NCBI RefSeq assembly: GCF_023954305.1
Contig: NZ_JAMLIG010000001.1
Coordinates: forward strand, 1,984,001 to 2,048,000
DNA from: Mesorhizobium sp.
Lineage (GTDB): Bacteria; Pseudomonadota; Alphaproteobacteria; Rhizobiales; Rhizobiaceae
DNA: 64,000 nucleotides
Direction: 5' to 3'
A program made the position numbers and the translations under genes. The stretch's first letter is position 1. The number at the start of each line of letters is the position of its first letter. Positions 38,414 to 47,288 of the stretch are shown here, in pieces. The notes under the pieces are model-generated. The model was not told the origin of the DNA, made no database searches, and was given only the letters and a program-made list of their open reading frames with translations.

Positions 38414-38428
38414 GTTCATGTTCTGTTC
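38414..38428. promoter_or_regulatory. LexA (SOS) box upstream of imuA
   Basis: GTTCATGTTCTGTTC, an exact match to the alphaproteobacterial LexA consensus GTTC-N7-GTTC. It ends 20 bp before the imuA start on the facing strand. A further GTTC at 38401 gives a weaker spacing (N9). Places imuA-imuB-dnaE2 under damage control. Confidence 0.85.
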
Positions 38429-38656
38429 TTATTGATTCCGGAGTGGCCCCAAAGAGTCAAGCGGAGTCGCGAAGAATTTATTCCTTTCGCTCTTTCAACG
38501 GAAAAGCTTCAATCCGAGACCGAAAACCCCTATATGCGGCCTCATCTATGTCTCAGGCGTCCACCCGGGCGCGTATCCGAACGCCGCCGCAACTGGCGCG
38601 CAATGCTTTCCTCGAGCCTTTCGCCGGCTCGCGGTCGGCGCGCCGAAGGACAGCAT

Positions 38657-39094
38657 ATGGCCCGCATCGACAATTCCCGTCTCTGGCGCGATCAGCTCTC
38701 GCCCACCCTCGAGGACATGGAGGTGCTCGCACTCGACGCCTATGCACATCTGCCGGAAGATTTCCGTACGCTGACCGGCGAGATCGTGATCCAGGTCGCG
38801 GAATTTCCGGAAGAGGAGATCATGGACGACCTGTCGCTGGAGACGCCGTTCGATCTGCTCGGCCTGTTCGAAGGACGTGGCATCGCGGAGCGCTGGAACC
38901 CGGCCACCGGCGAGGGTCCGAACCGCATCACGCTCTACCGCCGCGCCATCCTCGACTACTGGGCCGAGAACGAGGAGACGCTGGGCGATATCGTGACCCA
39001 TGTGCTGATCCACGAAATCGGCCACCATTTCGGTCTGTCCGACGACGACATGGCCCGCATCGAGGAGGGCGTGGATCAGGAATCGAGAGCCTGA
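38657..39094 (+). CDS. Zincin-like metallopeptidase domain protein (DUF1025/PF06262-type)
   Basis: 145 aa. The zinc motif HEIGHHFGLSD gives His119, Glu120, His123 and Asp129 (HExxHxxGxxD). Preceded by DLLGLFEGRGIAERW, typical of this family of short neutral zincins. AAGGA lies 7 nt before the ATG. No signal peptide. Natural substrate unknown. Convergent with the glycosyltransferase gene 16 nt downstream. Confidence 0.88.
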   Translation: MARIDNSRLWRDQLSPTLEDMEVLALDAYAHLPEDFRTLTGEIVIQVAEFPEEEIMDDLSLETPFDLLGLFEGRGIAERWNPATGEGPNRITLYRRAILDYWAENEETLGDIVTHVLIHEIGHHFGLSDDDMARIEEGVDQESRA

Positions 39095-39110
39095 TGCACC
39101 GCCACGATTG

Positions 39111-40280
39111 CTAAGGCCGAGCCGCGAGCCCGTCGAGCAGTCCCATGATTTTCGACCGACCCGCCTCGAGCGAATGCGTCCGAAGAAATGTCCGCCGCGC
39201 GTGGCGCGAAAGGTGCCGCCAGAGGCGGTCGTCGCCGCAGAGCCTCACGATGGCCGCGGCCATCTCCGCGGGCGTTTCCACTGCCAGCACGTCCCGGCCG
39301 TGGACGAGCCCGGTCCCCTCGACCGCCATCCGCGTCGCGACGACCGGCACGCCGCGGCCGAGGCTCGACACGACCTTACCCTTGACGCCGGCGCCGAAGC
39401 GCAGCGGCGCAATGCTCACCCGCGCTTTCGCGAACAATCCGGCTAAATCTTCGACATGGCCCAGCGTCGCGATCGTTCGAGAGGCCAGTCCCATGATGCC
39501 CGGCGGCATGTGGGAGCCAGCGATCAACAGCCGGCGGTCAAGGCCGGCTTCCAGGACCAGCGGCCAGACCTCCGCGACGAACCAGCGTATGCCATCGCCA
39601 TTCGGCGCATGACTGAACCCGCCGACGAAAACGATGTCGCGACGCCCGCGCGGCACCGGCACCAGCCGCGACAGGAACGCCGGAAGCCGGACTGCCACTC
39701 CCTCTCCGTCCGCCGGCACCTCCCGCAGGATCGGAATATGATGCACGTCCGCCCGGGGCAGCAGTTTACCGAGGAGGTCGCGTTCGTAGGCGCTGACCAC
39801 GACCGTCGCATCCGCGCGCTCGACGAGACCGAGTTCGACGACACGCATGTCCTCCGCTGCCCGCGCCTGATCCGGATCACCGGTGAGTTCAGCCTCGCGC
39901 CGCATCCGAAGGTGATGGAGATCGACCGTGTTGAAGACGATGCGGGTGCGGGGCGATACCGAGCGCAGCCGGTCGAAAAGGCGTTGGGCCACCGGCGCCC
40001 GAGACAGTATCGCGATGTCCGCCTCGGGCGCCAATCGATCGAGGGCCTCTTCAATTGACGCGAATGAACCCTCTTCGGGAACGGTCACTCCGAGAGCGCG
40101 GACCGCTTGCGAATAGCGGCCGGCATCGCGGAGATCGCAGGGCAGGAAAACAACGCGAAAACCTGCCTGCGACAGGATCGTCAGCCAGGAAAAGGCGCAG
40201 GCCGAACCGCTGTCCTGATCGGGCGTCGGTATGCGGTCGTCGACGACAAGGACCATTCGGCGTGCCGCCATGCGATGCAT
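39111..40280 (-). CDS. Glycosyltransferase, GT4 fold
   Basis: 389 aa. N-terminal RMVLVVDDRIPTPDQDSGSA, then a GT-B second domain with DIVFVGGFSHAPNGDG and the EAxxG-like region APLRFGAGVKGKVVSSLGRGVPVV (about residues 295-320). Retaining GT4 enzymes usually build surface polysaccharides; acceptor and donor cannot be told. An alternative ATG lies three codons inside. Stands alone, not in a visible polysaccharide locus. Confidence 0.85.
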   Translation of the reverse strand: MHRMAARRMVLVVDDRIPTPDQDSGSACAFSWLTILSQAGFRVVFLPCDLRDAGRYSQAVRALGVTVPEEGSFASIEEALDRLAPEADIAILSRAPVAQRLFDRLRSVSPRTRIVFNTVDLHHLRMRREAELTGDPDQARAAEDMRVVELGLVERADATVVVSAYERDLLGKLLPRADVHHIPILREVPADGEGVAVRLPAFLSRLVPVPRGRRDIVFVGGFSHAPNGDGIRWFVAEVWPLVLEAGLDRRLLIAGSHMPPGIMGLASRTIATLGHVEDLAGLFAKARVSIAPLRFGAGVKGKVVSSLGRGVPVVATRMAVEGTGLVHGRDVLAVETPAEMAAAIVRLCGDDRLWRHLSRHARRTFLRTHSLEAGRSKIMGLLDGLAARP

Positions 40281-40347
40281 TCTCCGCTATCTCGACCAGA
40301 TCTGCCAGGGTACGCCGCCGTGCTCGTGCGGATGGTCGATGCCGGCC

Positions 40348-40554
40348 TTACCACTCGCCAAGCTTCATGCCGGGATCGTATTGCTCGCCATCGACTTCCT
40401 TGAACACAGCCTGGCCACAGCGCATCGTCTTCGTCTCCGCGTCGAAAGCGTAGGTCGGCCCGCCGTGCAGCAGCCAGCCCTTGTTCAGCGCGGCCGTCAC
40501 CTTGTGGCAGAAGCTCGAATCGTCGGGACCGGTCAGAAAGCGATAGAGTTTCAG
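40348..40554 (-). CDS. DUF1737 protein with an apparent CTG start
   Basis: 68 aa. Core KLYRFLTGPDDSSFCHKV, GPTYAFDAETKTMRCGQAV and DGEQYDPGMKLGEW match DUF1737 from the expected first residue, where homologues have MKLYRF. The codon there is CTG, with GAGGAGG about 5 nt upstream and no in-frame ATG, GTG or TTG before it. It lies 10 nt after the CitE-like stop. Function unknown. Either CTG is used as start or a base call is wrong. Confidence 0.8.
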   Translation of the reverse strand: MKLYRFLTGPDDSSFCHKVTAALNKGWLLHGGPTYAFDAETKTMRCGQAVFKEVDGEQYDPGMKLGEW

Positions 40555-40564
40555 GGGTGCCTCC

Positions 40565-41455
40565 TCAGAAATTGCCGGCCTTGGCGAGAAGCTTCTGCGC
40601 CTGCGCGAGATGCAACCGCTCGGTCATGCGGCCGTCGATGGTGACGATGCCTTTGCCGACGTTTTCGGGTGCCGCAAAGGCGGCCACGACGGCGCGGGCA
40701 GCCGCGATCTCCTCGGCCGAGGGCGAAAACGCCGCGTTGGCTGGGCCGATCTGATCGGGGTGAATCAGCGTCTTGCCGTCGAAACCCATTGCCGCGCCGT
40801 CGTCGCATTCGCGGCGGAAGGCGTCGATGTCGCGGAAATCGTTGGCGACGCCGTCGAGAATGTCGATGCCACCGGCCCGAGCCGCGAGCACCATCTGCAT
40901 CAGCCACGGCGTCAGGAACCGTCGGTCCGGCGTCGTACGTATGCCTGTCTCCTTGACAAGGTCGTTGGTGCCGGCCACGAAACAGGCAAGCCGCGCGCCC
41001 GGATCGCGGCCGAGCTCGGCGATCGCGCCGATGTTGAGCAGCGCCTTCGGCGTCTCGATCATAGCCCACAGCCACATCGAAGGATGAGCGTCTTCCCCGT
41101 CGAGCGTGTCGTTGGCTTCCAGGATGTCGCGCGGCGTCTCCACTTTCGGCAGCAGAATCGCATCGGGACGGCATTCGCGGGCGGCGAGGAGATCATCGGT
41201 CCCCCATTCAGTCGACAACCCGTTGATACGAATGACGATTTCGCCCGGCCCGCCCGCCGGCGGGTTCTTCGCGCGTTCGGCAAAGAAGGATGTCAGCGCC
41301 TCGCGCGCCGCGACCTTGGCGTCGGGCGCGACTGCGTCCTCCAGGTCGAGGATCGCCGCGTCGCAGGCAAGGCCAGGCAGTTTGGCCAAGGCTTTCGCAT
41401 TCGAAGCCGGGACGTAGAGGACCGAGCGGCGGGGGTGGGACGGACGGGTCAGCAT
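40565..41455 (-). CDS. CitE-like HpcH/HpaI aldolase family CoA ester lyase
   Basis: 296 aa. TIM-barrel family of malyl-CoA, citramalyl-CoA and citryl-CoA lyases. RSVLYVPASN at the N terminus, LDLEDAVAPDAK (metal/substrate acid), WLWAMIETPKALLNI, and MGFDGKTLIHPDQI near residue 225. Start taken at MLTRPSHPRRS; a second ATG 18 nt upstream has no better ribosome site. Substrate among the malyl/citramalyl group cannot be fixed. Forms a two-gene unit with the DUF1737 gene. Confidence 0.88.
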   Translation of the reverse strand: MLTRPSHPRRSVLYVPASNAKALAKLPGLACDAAILDLEDAVAPDAKVAAREALTSFFAERAKNPPAGGPGEIVIRINGLSTEWGTDDLLAARECRPDAILLPKVETPRDILEANDTLDGEDAHPSMWLWAMIETPKALLNIGAIAELGRDPGARLACFVAGTNDLVKETGIRTTPDRRFLTPWLMQMVLAARAGGIDILDGVANDFRDIDAFRRECDDGAAMGFDGKTLIHPDQIGPANAAFSPSAEEIAAARAVVAAFAAPENVGKGIVTIDGRMTERLHLAQAQKLLAKAGNF

Positions 41456-41569
41456 GATCGCCACTTCATGCATCGGAGCGCGCGCTGGCGCAAGCGGATG
41501 CGGCGGTGCGCCCCTTGAACCGTGAACGGGAACCTGATTTGCCTCGTGCGAGACAATCGCGGGTCCATC

Positions 41570-42736
41570 ATGAAGTTCGACATCGTCATCATCGGCGGGG
41601 CCATCGTCGGCTCCTCTGTCGCCTGGGGCCTGCGCAAGGAGGGGTTCACCGGAACGATCGCGCTGGTCGAGCGGGATCCGCAGTTCTCGACCTCGGCGAC
41701 GACGCTGTCCTGCGCCTCCATCCGCCAGCAGTTCTCGATTGCGGAGAATATCCGCCTGTCGCAGTTCACGCTCGGCCTGTTCCGCCGGCTGAAGGAGGAA
41801 TTCGGCGACGATGCCGATATCGGGTTCCGCGAGAACGGCTACCTGATCCTCGCCGGGCCGGATGGTGTGCCGATCCTGAGGCAGAACCACGCGGTCCAGG
41901 CCGCCGAAGGAGCGGACATCGTGCTCGAGGATGCAGCGGCACTCGAGGCTCGTTTTCCGTGGATGTCGACGGCAGGAATCGCTGCCGCTGCATTCGGGCG
42001 CACGGGCGAAGGCTGGTTCGACGCGCATGCCTATTTGCAGCTCTTCCGCCGGGCGCTGAAGAACCGCGATATCGCTTTCGTCAAGGCGGAGGTCACGGGC
42101 ATTTCCCGACACGGCGACCGGGTCACCGGGGTGACTCTCGGGGACGGCACGCAAATCACGGCCGGGACCGTCGTCAATGCCGCCGGGCCGAACGCCGGCA
42201 AGGTGTCGGCGATGGCCGGGGTCGACCTGCCCGTCGAACCGCGCAAGCGCTCGGTCTTCGTCTTCGAGGCGCGCGAGCGCTACGCCGACATGCCGCTGAT
42301 CGTCGACCCGAGCGGGGTCTACGTGCGTCCGGAGGGTTCGGTCTACATCACCGGCGGGGCGGAACCGGAGGACACCGATCGCGCTGCCGACCCGGCCGAT
42401 TTCGAACCCGACTGGGGCCTGTTCGAGGAAACGATCTGGCCGGTTCTGGCGACCCGAATCCCGGCCTTCGAGGCGATCAAGCCGACGCGCGCCTGGGCCG
42501 GCCACTACGACTACAACACGCTCGACCAGAACGCGGTGATCGGCCGCCATCCGGATGTATCGAACTTCGTCTTCGCCAACGGATTTTCGGGCCACGGCCT
42601 ACAGCAGGCGCCGGCCGTCGGCCGGGCGGTGGCGGAACTCGTCGTCCACGGCGGCTACCGGACGATAGACTGCTCGGTGTTCGGCTACGAGCGTATCGCG
42701 GCGGGACGGCCGTATCGGGAGCTGAATGTCATCTGA
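41570..42736 (+). CDS. FAD-dependent oxidoreductase (DAO/FOXRED1-like)
   Basis: 388 aa. FAD motif GGAIVGSSVAWGLRKEG near residues 8-24; SCASIRQQFSIAENIRLSQ and the C-terminal GFSGHGLQQAPAVGRAVAEL fit the DAO fold of sarcosine/glycine oxidase-like enzymes. The substrate is probably an amine or amino acid but is not established. Start at MKFDIVIIGG; the longer frame adds 16 non-family residues. Divergent from the CitE-like gene. Confidence 0.85.
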   Translation: MKFDIVIIGGAIVGSSVAWGLRKEGFTGTIALVERDPQFSTSATTLSCASIRQQFSIAENIRLSQFTLGLFRRLKEEFGDDADIGFRENGYLILAGPDGVPILRQNHAVQAAEGADIVLEDAAALEARFPWMSTAGIAAAAFGRTGEGWFDAHAYLQLFRRALKNRDIAFVKAEVTGISRHGDRVTGVTLGDGTQITAGTVVNAAGPNAGKVSAMAGVDLPVEPRKRSVFVFEARERYADMPLIVDPSGVYVRPEGSVYITGGAEPEDTDRAADPADFEPDWGLFEETIWPVLATRIPAFEAIKPTRAWAGHYDYNTLDQNAVIGRHPDVSNFVFANGFSGHGLQQAPAVGRAVAELVVHGGYRTIDCSVFGYERIAAGRPYRELNVI

Positions 42737-42989
42737 GGACGTTCGAATAGATCCCGGCCGCGAGGGCCGCGTCGACCAGGCGTGCGCGGGCATCCTCGGT
42801 CGAACGGTGTCCCTCCAGCACCTTGAGGCAGGTTTCGAGCGCTTCGGCGTGAAGGTCGTCGCGCCGGCCGGGCCAGCGCACATCCGCCAGCAGGGCCGCC
42901 GCCTGGGCAGCACCTTCGATGATGACGTCGCGGCCTTCGATCAGAACGATGACCGGCGTGGCGAAACGCTTGGGTTCGCTGTGGCTCAT
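42729..42989 (-). CDS. DUF982 small protein
   Basis: 86 aa. TPVIVLIEGRDVIIEGAAQAAALL and the ALETCLKVLEG helix fit DUF982, a family of 80-100 aa proteins found almost only in rhizobia and relatives; no function is known. Overlaps the end of the FAD oxidoreductase by 8 bp. A second member lies at 49153-49446. Confidence 0.8.
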   Translation of the reverse strand: MSHSEPKRFATPVIVLIEGRDVIIEGAAQAAALLADVRWPGRRDDLHAEALETCLKVLEGHRSTEDARARLVDAALAAGIYSNVLR

Positions 42990-43082
42990 GCACCTGAAAC
43001 GCCCGTTCGCCGGCCATGTTCCGAAGCTCTTTGAAAGACGGCGGATTCCGTGTAAGGCGACGCCGAAGAAAGGACCGTTCCC

Positions 43083-43688
43083 ATGGACAAGTTCACCAAG
43101 CTCACGGGCGTCGCCGCGCCGCTGCCGATCGTCAATGTCGACACCGACATGATCATCCCCAAGGACTACCTGAAGACGATCAAGCGGACCGGTCTCGGTA
43201 CGGGGCTCTTCGCCGAGATGCGCTACAATGAGGATGGTTCGGAGAACCCGGACTTCGTGCTGAACAAGCCGGCCTGCCGCAAGGCGCAGATCCTGGTTGC
43301 GGGCGACAATTTCGGCTGCGGTTCGTCGCGCGAGCATGCGCCCTGGGCGCTGCTCGACTTCGGCATCCGCTGCGTGATCTCCACCTCGTTCGCCGACATT
43401 TTCTACAACAACTGCTTCAAGAACGGCATCCTGCCGATCACCGTCAGCCCGGAAGATCTGGACAAGCTGCTCGACGACGCCTCGCGCGGTTCCAACGCCA
43501 CCCTGACGGTCGACCTCGAGGCCAAGGAGATCCGCGGGCCGGACGGCGGCGTGATCCGTTTCGACCTCGACGCCTTCAAACGCCACTGCCTGCTCAACGG
43601 TCTCGACGACATCGGTCTGACCTTGGAAAAGGCCGCTGCCATCGACAGTTTCGAAAGGTCGAACGCCGCGTCGCGTCCCTGGGCCTGA
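43083..43688 (+). CDS. leuD: 3-isopropylmalate dehydratase small subunit
   Basis: 201 aa. With LeuC isomerises 2- and 3-isopropylmalate in leucine synthesis. Conserved TDMIIPKDYLKTIKRTGL, DNFGCGSSREHAPWAL (residues 79-94) and FADIFYNNCFKNGILPI. AAAGGA about 9 nt before the ATG. leuC is not in the window; leuB follows after one secreted-protein gene. Confidence 0.96.
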   Translation: MDKFTKLTGVAAPLPIVNVDTDMIIPKDYLKTIKRTGLGTGLFAEMRYNEDGSENPDFVLNKPACRKAQILVAGDNFGCGSSREHAPWALLDFGIRCVISTSFADIFYNNCFKNGILPITVSPEDLDKLLDDASRGSNATLTVDLEAKEIRGPDGGVIRFDLDAFKRHCLLNGLDDIGLTLEKAAAIDSFERSNAASRPWA

Positions 43689-43810
43689 TCTTCCCGAAGC
43701 GGATCACTCAGCCGACCGGCTCGACCGGTCCGGCCGTCATCGCCCCCATTCGAACCGGGCTGACATCGCTGTCCGGGCATGGCAGTCTGGCCCGGTCCGG
43801 AGGCCAGCCC

Positions 43811-44632
43811 ATGCAACGATCCGCCATCCTCGCCGCGTTCGCAATTGCCCTGGGCGCCGTACAGGCGTTCGCCCAGCAGAGCGAGCCGGAGACGCATGCC
43901 TTCGAGGGCGGCACGATCACCATCACCGAGACGGAGACGGGCGAAAAGGAGATCGCCTTCGACGGGCGGCTGCTCGCTTCGAACTACTTCGTCTTCTTCG
44001 ACCAGGAGGTCGAGGTCGGCGGCTCCAGGGTGGCGCTGATCTCGGTCGGCGACGGCGGCAATGCCTGTCCTCCAGGCACGCTGATCGTGTGGAAGAACGG
44101 CAACGAAATCGACAGCGACTATATCGGCGAGGATTGCGGCGCCCCGTCGCCGGCGGTGACGGCGGACCGGATCTACTTCGTTCCCTACCTTCTGCCCGGA
44201 GCCAGTGCCGACGTCGTCACCTGGTCGCCCACGGAACGCATCGGTCTTGCGGGACTGCTGAGTTTCAAGCCGCAGGCCGAGACCGGCTGGCGCGATCTCG
44301 ACACATCCGCGGTCGAGCATATCCTCGACACGTTCCGCAACGCGGCGGTCTACGCCGCGGCTAAGAAGCTGCTCGGAGCCGATCTCGAATCGGTGGTGAC
44401 CGGCCTCGTGGTCGGCGGCGCCCCCGAGACGCTGCCGTCCGGCGTAGTCTGGTCGCAGGGCTGCATCCCGCACAATTGCGGCGGCGGCAACAGTTTCATG
44501 GCGATCGACAAGTCCGGACGCAGGCTCTATTTCGCACAGCAATCCGAGAGCGATGCGCCGAATGCCTGGCCGCCTGCCGCCAAGTGGCCGAAAGATGTAC
44601 GCGACGCGATGACGGCTGCGCTCGGGCGCTAG
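43811..44632 (+). CDS. Secreted protein of unknown function
   Basis: 273 aa. Signal peptide at residues 1-21 (AIALGAVQAFA). No family recognised. Four cysteines in two close groups (ACPPG, EDCGAP; QGCIPHNCGG) could form disulfides in the periplasm. The C-terminal half has SFMAIDKSGRRLYFAQQ. Similar proteins appear between leuD and leuB in other rhizobia to my recollection, but no role is known. Confidence 0.7.
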   Translation: MQRSAILAAFAIALGAVQAFAQQSEPETHAFEGGTITITETETGEKEIAFDGRLLASNYFVFFDQEVEVGGSRVALISVGDGGNACPPGTLIVWKNGNEIDSDYIGEDCGAPSPAVTADRIYFVPYLLPGASADVVTWSPTERIGLAGLLSFKPQAETGWRDLDTSAVEHILDTFRNAAVYAAAKKLLGADLESVVTGLVVGGAPETLPSGVVWSQGCIPHNCGGGNSFMAIDKSGRRLYFAQQSESDAPNAWPPAAKWPKDVRDAMTAALGR

Positions 44633-44753
44633 ACGCGCGGCCCCGGTCAGTCGCCCTGTCCCCACGAACCGATTGAGTGCTATTTCCGGCTTGCGCGGCG
44701 CTGCCGCCGCGTCTAGCACGTCGCGCGAGATTTCCTGCACGAAAGGCGCGACC

Positions 44754-45863
44754 ATGGCATCCCGCAAGCTTCTCCTCCTCGCCGGCGACGGCATCGGCCC
44801 CGAGGCGATGGCGGAAGTAAAAAAGCTGATCGCCATGATGAATGCCGAGATGGGCGCCGGCTTCGAGACCGACGAAGGTCTGGTCGGCGGCTGCGCCTAC
44901 GATGCGCACGGCAAGGCGATCTCGGAAGAGGACATGGCGAAGGCGATGGCGGCCGACGCAGTGCTGTTCGGCGCGGTCGGCGGGCCGAAGTGGGACAGCG
45001 TCCCCTACGAGGTGCGGCCCGAGGCCGGCCTGCTGCGGCTGCGCAAGGACATGCAGCTCTTCGCCAATCTGCGCCCCGCCATTTGCTATCCCGCGCTCGC
45101 CGCCTCTTCGTCGCTGAAGCCCGAGGTGGTCGAGGGCCTCGACATCCTGATCGTGCGCGAACTGACCGGCGGCGTCTATTTCGGCGAGCCGAAGGAGATC
45201 ATCGACCTCGGCAACGGCCAGAAGCGCGGCATCGACACGCAGGTCTACGACACGTTCGAGATCGAGCGCATCGCCGGCGTCGCCTTCGAACTGGCGCGGA
45301 CGCGCAAGAACAAGGTCTGCTCGATGGAAAAGCGCAACGTCATGAAGTCGGGCGTGCTGTGGAACGAGGTCGTGACCGCCACGCACAAGGCGAAGTATCC
45401 GGACGTCGAGCTCAGCCACATGCTCGCCGACGCCGGCGGCATGCAGTTGGTGCGCTGGCCGAAACAGTTCGACGTCATCGTCACCGACAATCTGTTCGGC
45501 GACATGCTCTCCGACGTCGCGGCGATGCTGACCGGCTCGCTCGGCATGCTGCCCTCGGCCTCGCTCGGCGCGCCGGACGCCAAGACCGGCAGCCGCAAGG
45601 CGCTCTACGAGCCGGTGCACGGCTCGGCGCCTGACATCGCCGGCAAGGGTATCGCCAATCCGATCGCCATGATTGCCTCATTCGCCATGTGCCTGCGCTA
45701 TTCGTTCAACATGGTCGCCGAGGCCGACCGGCTGGAGAAGGCGATCGCGGACGTGCTGGACAGCGGCCTGCGCACGGGCGACATCATGTCGGCCGGCATG
45801 ACGCAGGTGAACACGCGCGAGATGGGCGACGCGATCATGGAGAAGTTCCGGGCTTTGGCCTGA
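44754..45863 (+). CDS. leuB: 3-isopropylmalate dehydrogenase
   Basis: 369 aa. Oxidative decarboxylation of 3-isopropylmalate with NAD in leucine synthesis. LLAGDGIGPEAM at the N terminus, the substrate loop RPEAGLLRLRKDMQLFANLRP, and the metal/NAD block VTDNLFGDMLSDVAAMLTGSLGMLPSASLG. Start at MASRKLLL with AAAGG about 8 nt upstream. Confidence 0.96.
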   Translation: MASRKLLLLAGDGIGPEAMAEVKKLIAMMNAEMGAGFETDEGLVGGCAYDAHGKAISEEDMAKAMAADAVLFGAVGGPKWDSVPYEVRPEAGLLRLRKDMQLFANLRPAICYPALAASSSLKPEVVEGLDILIVRELTGGVYFGEPKEIIDLGNGQKRGIDTQVYDTFEIERIAGVAFELARTRKNKVCSMEKRNVMKSGVLWNEVVTATHKAKYPDVELSHMLADAGGMQLVRWPKQFDVIVTDNLFGDMLSDVAAMLTGSLGMLPSASLGAPDAKTGSRKALYEPVHGSAPDIAGKGIANPIAMIASFAMCLRYSFNMVAEADRLEKAIADVLDSGLRTGDIMSAGMTQVNTREMGDAIMEKFRALA

Positions 45864-45864
45864 C

Positions 45865-46857
45865 ATGTGGCGGCCGGCCGGCGTCATTGCCCGCGTCGGC
45901 TGTGCAATCGTGGTGCTGTCGATGCTGTCTGCCGGTACCGCGATGGGCGAATCCGTCGACCTCACGGCTCCCGGCCCGCAGGGCGACCTGGCTGGTACAT
46001 ATCTCAGCGCCGGCGTCGGGGCGCCCGTGGTTCTGATCGTGCCGGGTTCAGGTCCCACCGACCGCGACGGCAACAATCCGCTCGCCGTGAAGGCCGCGAC
46101 CTATCGGCTGCTGGCTGAAGGGCTGGTGGAGCGCGGTATCTCGTCCGTGCGCATTGACAAGCGCGGCATGTTCGCCAGTGCCGGGGCCGTGCCTGATCCG
46201 AATGCCGTGACGATCGCCGACTATGCGGCCGACGTGTACAGCTGGATCGGTGCGATACGGGAAAAGGCGGGTGTGTCCTGCGTCTGGGTGCTCGGTCACA
46301 GCGAGGGGGCGCTGGTGGGGCTGAAGGCCGGACAGAAGCCGGACGGCATCTGCGGCCTGCTGCTCGTTTCCGGTCCCGGGCGGAAGCTGGGCGACGTGCT
46401 GCGCGCGCAGGTGCGGGGCAATCCGGCCAATGCGCCTTACCTGCCGCAGATGCTCGATGCCATCGCGACGCTGGAGGCGGGCGGCTCCGTCGATACCAGT
46501 TCGTTCCCTCCGGCCGTCGCAGGGCTTTTCGCCCCGGTTGCCCAGGGCTTCCTGCGCGACCTGTTCTCGCACGATCCGGCAAAGTTGATTGCCAACGCCG
46601 CCGTGCCGGTCATGATCCTGCAAGGCGAGTCCGACCTGCAGATCGGGGTGGAGGATGCCCGCCTCCTCGCTGCCGCGAGACCCGATGCTTCGCTTGCTTT
46701 GGTCCCACATGCGAACCACATGCTGAAGGTGGCCCCAGCCGACGATTTGGCCGCGAACTTCGGCACCTATGCCGACCCTTCCCTGCCGCTGGCGCCGGAG
46801 GTGGTGGACGCGCTGTCTGGCTTCGTCCTGGGTCCAGAGATGACACGAAACCGATGA
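45865..46857 (+). CDS. Secreted alpha/beta hydrolase
   Basis: 330 aa. Signal peptide to about residue 28 (SAGTAMG). Nucleophile elbow GHSEG near residue 145, an acid in GESDLQ and the His in VPHANHML complete a triad. The oxyanion segment VPGSGPTDRDGNN is typical of this group. Substrate unknown. One base separates it from the leuB stop, so it is probably read with it. Confidence 0.85.
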   Translation: MWRPAGVIARVGCAIVVLSMLSAGTAMGESVDLTAPGPQGDLAGTYLSAGVGAPVVLIVPGSGPTDRDGNNPLAVKAATYRLLAEGLVERGISSVRIDKRGMFASAGAVPDPNAVTIADYAADVYSWIGAIREKAGVSCVWVLGHSEGALVGLKAGQKPDGICGLLLVSGPGRKLGDVLRAQVRGNPANAPYLPQMLDAIATLEAGGSVDTSSFPPAVAGLFAPVAQGFLRDLFSHDPAKLIANAAVPVMILQGESDLQIGVEDARLLAAARPDASLALVPHANHMLKVAPADDLAANFGTYADPSLPLAPEVVDALSGFVLGPEMTRNR

Positions 46858-47288
46858 ACGCCGCGCCGGCAGCATCGCCGGCCAGAGCAGCAACCAGGCC
46901 GCTGCGCCGGCCGGCGCGAGCAAGGCCAGCGTGGCGGGGAATGCGGCGGCGCTATTTCGGTCGATCCAGTTGGCCTGTCGAAAGCGTGTGCGTGCCGCTT
47001 CCGTCGTGAACTGATTGACTCTTTGCCCGAACTCAGTCATGAGCCGCGCGAAACGGAGCTTCCCATGCGCGGCCTGCTTCTGGCCTTTCTGACGAGCGGT
47101 TTCGCCGGCCCTTCCGCCGGCGCCGGCGCTCGCGCGCTTCGTTCCACCAAAACCACGGCCAAAACGAAGACCGCCAAAACGGTCTGACACCCCTTGGCCA
47201 GCTCGCCCCTCCCCGGGTCCGGCCCGGGGATGGACCCCGCAAAGCCGGCGGGTTTCCTGAAACGAGCGGAGGGGGACAGGAGATTTCG
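46858..47288. other. 431-bp gap before asd
   Basis: No well-supported gene. It holds a 40-codon frame at 47065-47187 (listed separately) and a GC-rich hairpin TCCCCGGG-N5-CCCGGGGA at 47210-47230 whose position suggests a terminator or small palindromic repeat. The asd promoter should lie in the last 100 bp. Nothing else recognised. Confidence 0.5.
47065..47187 (+). CDS. Possible 40-aa small protein
   Basis: GGAG 7 nt before the ATG. Begins MRGLLLAFLTSGFAG, hydrophobic like a signal or membrane segment, and ends in a Lys/Thr-rich tail (TKTTAKTKTAKTV). No family recognised. The neighbouring region is non-coding, so a real small gene is possible, but length and composition alone do not prove it. 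Confidence 0.3.
   Translation: MRGLLLAFLTSGFAGPSAGAGARALRSTKTTAKTKTAKTV

Noticed and set aside
47210..47230. GC-rich hairpin before asd as a riboswitch or lysine leader
   Set aside because: Only a short palindrome; no conserved lysine riboswitch features are visible.
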